Assembly (NCBI GenBank): GCA_036396755.1
Contig: DASWKG010000022.1
Span: 1 to 14,646 of the forward strand
DNA length: 14,646 nucleotides
DNA from: DASWKG01 sp036396755
Lineage (GTDB): Bacteria; Actinomycetota; UBA4738; CALAEC01
Reading direction: 5' to 3'
Shown: positions 6,571-14,600 of the stretch, piece by piece
Layout of the letters: each line of letters begins with the position of its first letter
Numbering within the stretch: the stretch's first letter is position 1
Position numbers and translations under genes: made by a program
Notes under the pieces: model-generated
Told to the model about the DNA's origin: nothing
Seen by the model: only the letters and a program-made list of their open reading frames with translations
Database searches by the model: none

Positions 6571-6760
6571 CCTCGATCCTCTCTCGGAGGTGGCGAACGC
6601 CACGACGTGGTATTCGCGGTAGAGCCCCCCGATCCATTTGTGCACGTGCTCAGAGCCGAGCGCCCGGTATCGCCCCGTTGAGGTGGGCAGCCCGGGCCGG
6701 TGGCAGGATTCCGCGGGCCCGGCGGAGAAGTAGGTCTCACCCGACGAAGGAGAGTCGCCC
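6571..6760. promoter_or_regulatory. Divergent promoter region between propeller unit and metalloprotease
   Basis: This 190-bp non-coding stretch must hold the start signals for both flanking secreted-protein units. Visible items are the ribosome sites GAGAGG (minus, 6578-6583) and AAGGAG (plus, 6747-6752, 8 nt before the ATG), the inverted repeat GTGGCG-AA-CGCCAC (6590-6603), and the 8-bp palindrome GCACGTGC (6642-6649). I could not find a convincing -35/-10 pair on either strand, so the promoters themselves are not placed. Confidence 0.4.
6590..6603. promoter_or_regulatory. Inverted repeat just upstream of the 43-codon ORF (operator or 5'-UTR hairpin)
   Basis: GTGGCG-AA-CGCCAC is a perfect 6+6 inverted repeat. 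In the minus-strand mRNA it ends 6 nt before the GAGAGG ribosome site. It could be a repressor site in the DNA or a small stem (5 bp with a 4-nt loop) that influences ribosome access. No protein family can be assigned from the motif. Confidence 0.25.
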
Positions 6761-8617
6761 ATGGCCCGCCTGTCCCGCATCGCCCCCGTTCTGACCGCCC
6801 TGATCGTGGCCGCCTCGCTCGGCTCGGCCGCGGCTTCCACCCCCACACCCGGCTGCGCGCCGGGCTCGGCCGCCTCGGCGGCCCGGCGGCTCGTCCACCC
6901 GGGCGCGGAGCTCGTGTCCGTCGAGCGGGTGGCCGGCTTCCAGAGCGCGCTCGTCCTCGAGCCGGTGATCTACCCCGGGGTCCGGCACCGCCTGGTCCTC
7001 GCGGGAGACCAGTGGTGCGAGGCCTCGGCGCTGAACGAGGCCTGGCGCCTGTCCGGCCGCTCGGCGGACCCGATGGCCATGGCCCGGGCGTTCGCCAGCC
7101 TGGCGGGCGCGGCGCACTTCGACGGGGTCACCGTGCGCGACGCGCGGGAGCTCGCCACCGGGCTCTACTCGGTGGAGACCCACGCCCGGACCAACGGCAT
7201 CCTGGCGCGATGGACGATCCGGGCCGACGCCCTCGGCGTCCGGAGCGCCCGTTGGACCGCGACCGCCCTGGCCGTCCGGCCGTTCGAGGCGGAGTGGGAG
7301 GGCATCGGCGCGCTGCCGGGTCTGACCCGGACCTACCAGCTGACGTCCGTCGGGACCGTCGAGCAGGTGGAGCCGCTGCTCCCCGAGCTCGACGCGGTTC
7401 CCGAGCCGGTCACCGAGGGCCGGGGCACCGACGGCTTCACCATCCGCATCAGCACCGGCGGCACCCAGTTCAGCCCGAACGCCGGCCAGGACACCGGCGT
7501 GCACGACGTCGACTTCACCCGCCGGGTGCGCGACGTCGCGGTCGAGAACTACAACGAGTTTCTCCAGTGGGGCTTCGTGAAGGGATGGGACTCCGAGATC
7601 GGCACGATCTACATCGACGACTCGTCGGCGGCGTCGTGCTGGGCCTGCGTGTCACGGAGCGCGATCTTCAACATCCACATCACGAATCGGATCGAGCAGA
7701 TCCTCCTCGCCCTCGGCTGGGAGTACCCCGATCAGCGCGACGCGCTCTCGACCGTGATCGGTCACGAGATGTACCACAACTGGCAGAACGCCTACGGCAA
7801 GCCGAACTTCAACGACCGGACCAGCTCGTTCTCCGAGGGGACGGCCCGGATGCAGGAGACCGCCCACGAGTACTCCGCGGTGTCGCATCAGCCCAACAGC
7901 CTCGTGTACAGCACCGGGCGGGCCGTGCCCGGCAACGCCGTGAGCGTGGCTTCGAACAGCTGCAACGGCTGGGACGGCGCCGACATCCACGCGGCCTTCG
8001 CCAACGGGCCGTTCACCGGCAAGACCTACAACGCCTGCTACTTCTGGCTCACCTGGTTCGGCACCCACGGCACCGACGGCCAGGTGGCCCTGCTCACCGC
8101 GATGAAGGTGCACCAGTCGAACGGGGCCGAGTGGGCCGACAACAAGGGCGCCATCCAGGAGGTCGTCGGCGGGTCGATCCTGCCGGACCTCGTCGCGTTC
8201 GCATCGGCGGCGCTGACGAGCCACGGCTACACGTGGGGCGACATCGCGGGGAAGCAGGCGCCGCTCGATTGGAGCACGTACCTGGACCGCTGGACGGTCG
8301 CCACGCTCGAGCCGGGCGGCACCGCCTCGGCGACCCTGCGCGACGGCGGCGTCATGGCTCGCAAGGTCGAGGTCGGCGGCTACCCGTCGCTCTCGTCCAA
8401 CCGCGCCGACACCGGCATCGCCCAGGTCCGGTCCACCGCGGAGGGCGCGACCTACGAGATCCTCGAGCCCGACGCCTGCATCGAGCCGCCGGCCGAGGGC
8501 GAGTCGATCTGGCTGGTCGCCGCCTACCCCGGCAATGGCACGGCCTCGGCCACCATCGGCCACACCGCCCTCGACCCGGGCCTCACCGAGTGCCCCAAGG
8601 ACGAGGACGGCGGGTAG
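6761..8617 (+). CDS. Secreted HExxH zinc metalloprotease-like protein (gluzincin type)
   Basis: 618 residues. The ATG is preceded by AAGGAG at 8 nt, and the first 26 residues are a signal peptide ending GSAAAS. The catalytic signature is HEMYH (335-339), with Glu336 as base and two zinc-binding His. SEGTARMQE follows, where Glu359 is the likely third ligand (HExxH-x19-E, close to the x18 of M1-type gluzincins). The surrounding TVIGHEMYHNWQ...FSEGTARMQE resembles peptidase MA-like enzymes. A CWAC pair (293-296) precedes the active site and may be disulfide-bonded. Residues 1-225 are an unrecognised N-terminal region that could be a propeptide. The C-terminal about 120 residues are beta-rich. 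It should act outside the cell on protein or cell-wall material. It is divergent from the propeller unit. The specific peptidase family is not assigned. Confidence 0.75.
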   Translation: MARLSRIAPVLTALIVAASLGSAAASTPTPGCAPGSAASAARRLVHPGAELVSVERVAGFQSALVLEPVIYPGVRHRLVLAGDQWCEASALNEAWRLSGRSADPMAMARAFASLAGAAHFDGVTVRDARELATGLYSVETHARTNGILARWTIRADALGVRSARWTATALAVRPFEAEWEGIGALPGLTRTYQLTSVGTVEQVEPLLPELDAVPEPVTEGRGTDGFTIRISTGGTQFSPNAGQDTGVHDVDFTRRVRDVAVENYNEFLQWGFVKGWDSEIGTIYIDDSSAASCWACVSRSAIFNIHITNRIEQILLALGWEYPDQRDALSTVIGHEMYHNWQNAYGKPNFNDRTSSFSEGTARMQETAHEYSAVSHQPNSLVYSTGRAVPGNAVSVASNSCNGWDGADIHAAFANGPFTGKTYNACYFWLTWFGTHGTDGQVALLTAMKVHQSNGAEWADNKGAIQEVVGGSILPDLVAFASAALTSHGYTWGDIAGKQAPLDWSTYLDRWTVATLEPGGTASATLRDGGVMARKVEVGGYPSLSSNRADTGIAQVRSTAEGATYEILEPDACIEPPAEGESIWLVAAYPGNGTASATIGHTALDPGLTECPKDEDGG

Positions 8618-8640
8618 CCGCGGAGCGTAGCCGGCCCCTC

Positions 8641-8691
8641 CCACGCTCTCTCAGTTGCCCACCGCCACGGTAGGTAGCGGAGAGAGGGTGG
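8641..8691. terminator. 51-nt stem-loop between metalloprotease and adnA-like gene
   Basis: CCACGCTCTCTC (8641-8652) pairs with GAGAGAGGGTGG (8680-8691) at 11 of 12 positions, with one G-G mismatch. The 27-nt loop contains a second small hairpin, ACCG-CCA-CGGT (8661-8671). It lies 23 nt after the metalloprotease stop and ends 44 nt before the adnA-like ATG. No T-run follows, so if it terminates transcription it does so in the U-less style common in GC-rich actinobacteria; an insulating or attenuating role is equally possible. The rest of the spacer (8618-8640, 8692-8735) contains only the duplicated GTAGCCG (8614-8620, 8627-8633), GGGAGG at 8697-8702 and a -10-like box. Confidence 0.45.
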
Positions 8692-8722
8692 ATGGCGGGA
8701 GGTTCATGTCGGACCCCCTCGC

Positions 8723-8728
8723 TACGAT
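8723..8728 (+). promoter_or_regulatory. Candidate -10 box placing the adnA-like start as leaderless
   Basis: TACGAT matches TANNNT and ends 7 nt before the ATG at 8736, the same geometry as the TATCCT box before the gene at 4069. If used, transcription begins at about 8735, which would exclude the alternative ATGs at 8706 and 8727. No -35 match is visible. Confidence 0.35.
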
Positions 8729-8735
8729 GAGCGCC

Positions 8736-11630
8736 ATGGACTGGGATGCGGATCAGCAGCGCGTGCTCGAGCACGGCTCCGGGCCCATGCTCGTCACGGG
8801 GCCGCCGGGGTCGGGGAAGACCGCGCTCCTGCGCGAGCGCTTCGCCCGGCTGATCGACCAGGGCGCCGACCCCGAGCGGGTGGTCCTGCTCGTTCTCTCG
8901 CGCCGGGCCGCTCGCGACGCACGGGAGCAGATCATGCGCCGGTTCGCGCGGTCGCTCTCCGATCTCCCCGTCATGACCGTCCACGGGTTCGCGTTCCGGG
9001 TGTTGGGGGAGCGGTTCGAGGACCTCGGCTACGCGGCCCCGCCACAGGTGCTCTCGGCGCCCGAGCAGTACGCGTTCGTCCGCGAGCTGCTGACCGGGGA
9101 GGCATCCGAGGAGTGGCCGTCGTTCGGCCACCTTCTCGGGGCGGCCGGGTTCGCGCGCGAGCTGGCCGACCTCTGCCTGCGCGCGCAGGAGCGGCTGCTC
9201 TCGCCCGAGGACCTCGAGGCGCTCGTGCAGGTCTCCGGGCGCGAGGACTACCGGGAGGTGGCCGGGTTCTACCGGCGCTACCTCGACGCGCTCGGCTCGG
9301 CCGGACGGGCCGACTTCGCCGGCCTGCTCTCGCAGACGGCGGCCGTGCTCGAGCGAGACCCCTCCCCGGGCTTCGACCACGTGCTCGTCGACGACTACCA
9401 GGACGCGACGCCGGCGACGGAGGCGATCGTCCGCGCGCTGGTCGCGAGGGCGACGAGCCTCGTGGTGGCCGCCGACCCGCTCGGCCACGTCTTCACCTAC
9501 AAGGGCGGGAGCCTCGAGCCGCTGCGGCGCATCGGATCGACCTTCCCGGCGCTGGCCAGCGTCGAGCTGCCGCGGAGCCATCGCGTCGACGCGTCGATGC
9601 TGGCGCCGCTCGAGCACGGCGAGCCGCTCGCCGAGGCGCCGCCCGCGCCCCCGGGCGTCGAGACGCGCCTGCTCGTCCACCCCGGCGAGGAGGTCGAGGC
9701 GGTCGCCGAAGAGCTGCTGCGAGCCCGCGTCGACGACGACGTGCCGTGGGACCGCATGGCGGTGATCGTCCGGCGCTACGGCTCGTACCTTCCCCTGCTC
9801 CGCCACGCGCTGGGGCGGCACCGCGTCCCGTTCGTGGTGGTCGCCGAGGCCGCGGCGGTCGCCTCCGAGCCGGCGAACCGCCCGATCATCGACGCATTCC
9901 GCTACGTGTGGCGGCCCGAGCGGCGCGACGAGCTGCTGGAGCCGCTGCTCGTCTCGCCGGTCGGCGGCCTCGATCCCCACGCGCTTCGTCGGCTGCGTCG
10001 CGAGGCGCGCCGCCGCGACGTCTCCCTCCGAGAGCTGGTCGAATCAGGTCCGCTCCCTCGCGACGACGACCTTCGAGCCGCGGTCGAGCGGTTCCGCGAG
10101 GTGCTCGGGGAGCTTCCGAAGCACGACTCGCCCGAGCGCGCCTTCTATTGGCTCTGGTCCCACCTGCCCGCCTTCGGCGAGCTGGTCGAGTCGGGCGAGC
10201 GCCAGCGGGACCTCGACGCGCTCGCCGCGATGGCCGACGTGCTCGGCCGGTTCGCCGAGCGGCCGATGGGCGGCTCGGTCGCCGACTACCTCACGACGCT
10301 CGACGCGGCCGAGTTCGGCCCCGACCCCTGGATCCCCCCCGAGGAGCGCCGCCCCGGAGCCGTCCGCGTGCTCTCCGCGCACCTCGCGCAGGGCGCCGAG
10401 TTCGACGTGGTGATGGTGGCCGGCTGTCTCGAGGGGGAGTTCCCGAGCCTGGGCCACCGCGAGCCGGTCGTCGACCTCGGCCGCCTGCTCGAGGTGAAGA
10501 CCGGGGCCGACCGGTTCCGCGACCTGCTGGTCGAGGAGCGGGCGCTGTTCCGGTTGGCGATCTCCCGCGCGCCGAGGACGGTCCTGTTCGCGAGCGAGTC
10601 GGCCAGCGCGCGCAACCCTCGCACGCCGTCGCGGTTCGCCGAGCGTCTCGGCCTCACCTGGGCGGGGCCCTCCGGGGCGAGCGCGGGGCTCGCGGCATCG
10701 CTCGGCGCGATGGAAGCTTCGCTGCGACGTTCGCTCGCCGACCCGGCGGTCCCTGCGGCCGACCGGCTTGCGGCCCTCGCCGCGCTCCCCGACGCGGGCG
10801 CGAGCCCGGCCGAGTGGTGGGGCGGCCGCGACTGGACCGACCCCGGGATCCCGCTCCACCCCGCCGACCGCGAGATCCACACGTCGTACTCTCGCCTGTC
10901 GAGCCTGCAGAACTGCGGCCTGCAGTACCTCTACCAGGCCGAGCTCGGCCTCGACCCGGAGTCCACCCACCAGATGTGGCTCGGCAGCCTCGTGCACCGG
11001 CTCATCGAGCGGGTGCAGAAGGGTGAGCTCGCGCGCGACCGCGATGCCGTGCTGGCGGCGCTCGACGACGCCTGGGAGCCGGCGCGCTTCCCGAGCCATG
11101 CGATCGAGCGCCAGCGCTACCGCGACGCGCGCACGATGCTTGGCAACTGGCTGAAGGGCGAGAAGCGCGCGCCCGACCGGTTCGAGGAGGCGTTCAACAT
11201 CCCGATCGACGGCGCCCGGCTTCGCGGCCGCATCGATGCGATCTTCATCGGCGAGAACGGCCACGCGCGCGTCGTCGACTACAAGACCTCGCGCTACGCG
11301 ATCTCGCAGGAGGCGGCCGACGACGACCTCCAGCTCGCCGCGTACTACCTCGCCATGAAGCGTGCCGAGAACCTGCGCGACCTCGGCGATCCTCGCCTCC
11401 TCGAGCTGCACTACATCTTCAAGTCGCATCAGCGCGAGGCGTACGCCCAGCGGCGGGTCATCCCGGCCAACCAGGAGGGCTACGAGGAGCGAGCCGAGTC
11501 CACGATCAAGGACCTGCTCGCCAAGGTCCGCGAGGAGGACTTCGCGCCGAGCCCCGAGGCCGACTGCCAGTGGTGCCGGTTCAAGAGCATCTGCCCGCTG
11601 TGGCCCGAGGGCGCCGAGGTGAAGACGTGA
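8736..11630 (+). CDS. adnA: AdnA-like helicase-nuclease subunit, motor degenerate, Fe-S nuclease domain
   Basis: 964 residues. UvrD-family SF1 motor plus C-terminal RecB-type nuclease, the architecture of AdnA, partner of AdnB in actinobacterial double-strand-break resection. Walker A GPPGSGKT is intact (22-29). Other motifs drift from consensus: DDYQD (219-223) for DEYQD, ADPLGHVFTYKGG for GDPDQNIYAWRGA, PRSHR for NFRSG, and HLAQGAEF for HKAKGLEW. The nuclease is intact: GSLVHRLIE, Asp834 in RGRIDAIF and DYK at 848-850. Cys727 with Cys944-x2-Cys947-x5-Cys953 has the 4Fe-4S arrangement known from AddB-type nucleases. Start: ATG 8736 is chosen for its TACGAT box and because the Q-motif-like DADQQ then lies at the very N-terminus. 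ATG 8706, with GGGAGG 3 nt upstream, is the main alternative. The stop overlaps the partner gene (GTGA). Subunit naming rests on gene order and motif asymmetry. Confidence 0.87.
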   Translation: MDWDADQQRVLEHGSGPMLVTGPPGSGKTALLRERFARLIDQGADPERVVLLVLSRRAARDAREQIMRRFARSLSDLPVMTVHGFAFRVLGERFEDLGYAAPPQVLSAPEQYAFVRELLTGEASEEWPSFGHLLGAAGFARELADLCLRAQERLLSPEDLEALVQVSGREDYREVAGFYRRYLDALGSAGRADFAGLLSQTAAVLERDPSPGFDHVLVDDYQDATPATEAIVRALVARATSLVVAADPLGHVFTYKGGSLEPLRRIGSTFPALASVELPRSHRVDASMLAPLEHGEPLAEAPPAPPGVETRLLVHPGEEVEAVAEELLRARVDDDVPWDRMAVIVRRYGSYLPLLRHALGRHRVPFVVVAEAAAVASEPANRPIIDAFRYVWRPERRDELLEPLLVSPVGGLDPHALRRLRREARRRDVSLRELVESGPLPRDDDLRAAVERFREVLGELPKHDSPERAFYWLWSHLPAFGELVESGERQRDLDALAAMADVLGRFAERPMGGSVADYLTTLDAAEFGPDPWIPPEERRPGAVRVLSAHLAQGAEFDVVMVAGCLEGEFPSLGHREPVVDLGRLLEVKTGADRFRDLLVEERALFRLAISRAPRTVLFASESASARNPRTPSRFAERLGLTWAGPSGASAGLAASLGAMEASLRRSLADPAVPAADRLAALAALPDAGASPAEWWGGRDWTDPGIPLHPADREIHTSYSRLSSLQNCGLQYLYQAELGLDPESTHQMWLGSLVHRLIERVQKGELARDRDAVLAALDDAWEPARFPSHAIERQRYRDARTMLGNWLKGEKRAPDRFEEAFNIPIDGARLRGRIDAIFIGENGHARVVDYKTSRYAISQEAADDDLQLAAYYLAMKRAENLRDLGDPRLLELHYIFKSHQREAYAQRRVIPANQEGYEERAESTIKDLLAKVREEDFAPSPEADCQWCRFKSICPLWPEGAEVKT

Positions 11631-14600
11631 CCCCCTCCCCGCATCCCGACGAGCAGCCGTTCGCCGGCGCGCCCCCCGAGGTCGTCTCGGCCATGGGAGG
11701 CCGGGAGCCGACGGTCCAGCAGTGGCGGGCGATCAGCCATCCGCTGTCGCCGTGCGTCGTCGTCGCCGGGGCCGGGTCGGGGAAGACCGCCGTGATGGCG
11801 GCGCGCGTCGTGTACCTCTCGCTCGTCGGGCTCGGCCGCATCGAGGCCGACCACCGCGGCGCCTCGCCGTCGGAGATCCTCTGCCTGACCTTCACGAACA
11901 AGGCCGCCGAGGAGCTGTCCCGCCGGGTCCGCGCGGCCACCGAGGGCCTCGGGCTTCCCGAGGGCGAGGAGGCGACCGTCCTCACCTACCATGCGTTCGC
12001 CGCGCGGCTGCTCCACGACTACGGCCTCCACCTGGGGCTCGAGCCCCAGCAGCGTCTGCTCACCGAGGCACAGCGGTGGCAGCTCGCCACCGCGCTCCTC
12101 GACGACATGGAGTTCGAGCACGTCGAGGTCCGGTCCGACTACGTGGTCGGGCAGGCGCTCGCCATGGCCGACCAGTGCTCGAACCACCTCGTCGAGCCGC
12201 GCGACGTCATCGCCTACGACGAGGCGCTGCTCGCCCGGGGCGAGATCAAGGGCGCGAAGGGCGACGATCGCAAGGTGCTGCAGACGGCACAGCAGCGGAT
12301 CGAGATCTGCCGGCTGGCACAGGCGTTCCAGGACCGCAAGCGGCAGATCGGCGCGATGGACTACGGCGACCAGATCGCCGAGGCGTGCCGGCTCATCGAG
12401 TCGCACCCCGACGTGGCCGAGGAGTTCCGCGCGCGCTACCCGGTCGTTCTGCTCGACGAGTACCAGGACACGAACGTCGCACAGGCACGGCTGCTGCAGG
12501 CGCTCTGTGGCCGCGGCTACCCGGTGTTCGCGGTGGGTGACCCGGACCAGAACATCTACGCCTGGCGCGGCGCGAGCCTCGGGAATCTCCTGCGCTTCCT
12601 CGAGGACTTCGGCCAATCGGGACCGGGGCCGCAGCTTCCCCTGTACGTGAACTTCCGCTCGGGGTCGCGCATCCTCGACGTCGCCAACGAGGTGATCGGC
12701 CCCGTCCCCGCCGAGCGCCGGGCCGCCGACAAGGAGCTCCGGCCGCACGCCTCGAGGGGCGAGGGACGCGTCCGGTCGTTCGTCGCGTCCGACTCCCACG
12801 CGGAGGGCCGCCAGATCGCGGCGCTCATCAAGGAGGAGGTCGCGGGCGGCGAGGGGGCACCGGTCTGGAAGGACTTCGCCATCCTGTGCCGGAAGAGCCG
12901 GCTGTTCGATCCCATCGCCGAGGCGCTAAGCGAGGCGGAGATCCCGGTCGAGATCGTCGACCTGGGGGGCCTCCTGCAGATGCCCGAGGTCGTCGACGCG
13001 GTGGCCTGGCTGCGCCTGCTCAACGACCCGGGTCACAACGTCAGCCTCGCTCGCATCCTGCAGGGTCCGCGCTGGCGGATCGGGTATCGGGACCTCGGCG
13101 CGATCGCCCGCTGGTCCGCGGCGCGCACCTGGAAGCTCCGCAACGAGCTCCCCGGCGAGGACGACATGCCCGGCGACGTGGTCTTCGCCCTCGTCGAAGG
13201 GCTCGACGCGCTGGAAAGGGAGGAGATCGAGGGCCTCTCGGCGGATGCGCGCGAGCGGCTCGGCGAGTTCGCCCGGGTGCTCGAGCGGGTTCGCTCCAGG
13301 GCGGCCGGCACGCTCGGAGACCTGGTCTCGGCCATCCTCGAGGAGTCGGGGTTGATGGCGGAGCTGGAGGCCTCGGCGCACCTCACCGCCGTCGGCTCCC
13401 GTCGGAACCTCCTCAACTTCGTCCAGCACGTCTCGGCCTTCTCGCCCGTCGAGGGCGAGGCGTCGCTGCCCGCGCTGATCCGCTACCTCGACACCGCGGA
13501 GGAGCGCGAGGGCGAGCTGGAACGCGCGCAGCCGTCCGAGGAGAACACCGTGAAGATGCTCACCATCCACAAAGCCAAGGGGCTCGAGTGGGACGTGGTC
13601 TTCGTCCCGGGGCTGGTCGAGCATCGCCTCGGGACGTCGGCGATCTTCCCCGACGTGTCACGTCAGGCCAACCCCGCGATGCAGAAGCAGACGATGCCCT
13701 TCGAGCTGCGCGGCGACCGCGACATCCTCCCCGCCTACGCGGGCGACATCGGCCGGTTCCGCCAGGATCTCCAGGACCGGGGCCTCGAGGAGGAGCGCCG
13801 CCTCTGCTACGTGGCCTCCACCCGGGCGCGCGAAACGCTCGTCGCCTCGGCGGCCCACTGGTACGAGGGGCCGTCCGCGCCGCACGCGCCCGGGGCGTTC
13901 TACCGTGCGGTGGCGGACTACCCGGAGACCGAGGTGCTGGCCGAGGCAACGTGCCCCGAGGAGAGCCCGCTCCTCGAGATCCGGGCCGCCCGAGCGGCCA
14001 CCTGGCCGGGGGCGGGCAAGGCCGACGATACCGACGCGCTGTTCCCCGAGGGGTGGCACGAGGCCGCCACGGCCGGCGCGGCGGACCCGGCGTGGGCCCG
14101 GGCTCGTGCCGAGGGCCTCGGCGCCTCCGCGCTCGGGGAGTTCGGCAAGCGGCTCGAGGCACACCGCGAGCGCGCGGCGCTCATCAAGGAGCGGACCGCG
14201 GGGGAGGTCTCGGTCCCGACCCCGAGCACGGTCTCGGCTACCTCGGTGGCCGACTACCTGCGGTGCCCGAAGTACTTCTACTGGTCGGTGGTGCGTCCGC
14301 TGCCGCGCCGCCCGAGCCCCAAGGCGCGCCTCGGGAGCGAGATCCATCGCTGGATCGAGCTCCAGGGCCGGGGCCAGACGAGCCTCGACCTCGACGATCT
14401 TCCCGACCTGTCGATCGAGGAGCGCGAGGGCGACGAGCCATCCGACGCCGAGCGCCTCCGCCGGGCGTTCAAGGACAGCCGGTTCGCAGACCGCGTGCCG
14501 CTCTTCACCGAGCGCCCGTTCCTCCTGTGGGTCGACGGCGTCACCGTGCGCGGGAGGATCGACGCGGTGTTCGGCGACCCCGATGGGAAGTGGGAGATCG

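Noticed and set aside
6642..6649. GCACGTGC palindrome as a specific regulator site
   Set aside because: An 8-bp palindrome of this composition is expected by chance in GC-rich DNA, and no second copy supports it; mentioned only as a content of the spacer.
6625..6655. Possible minus-strand promoter TGCACA-N17-TACCGC
   Set aside because: The -10 hexamer lacks the final T and matches consensus at two positions only, so it is not better than chance.
6571..6846. Upstream extension of the 43-codon ORF to an ATG at 6846
   Set aside because: It would run back over the start of the divergent protease, it has no ribosome site, and it would bury the signal peptide about 90 residues inside the protein.
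8655..8735. TTG start at 8655 for the adnA-like gene
   Set aside because: TTG lies inside the loop of the 51-nt stem-loop, has no ribosome site, and the extra residues have no resemblance to a helicase N-terminus.
10044..11429. 461-codon minus-strand ORF opposite the adnA-like gene
   Set aside because: Low-complexity Arg/Val/Glu/Leu antisense of a gene with intact nuclease and Fe-S motifs.
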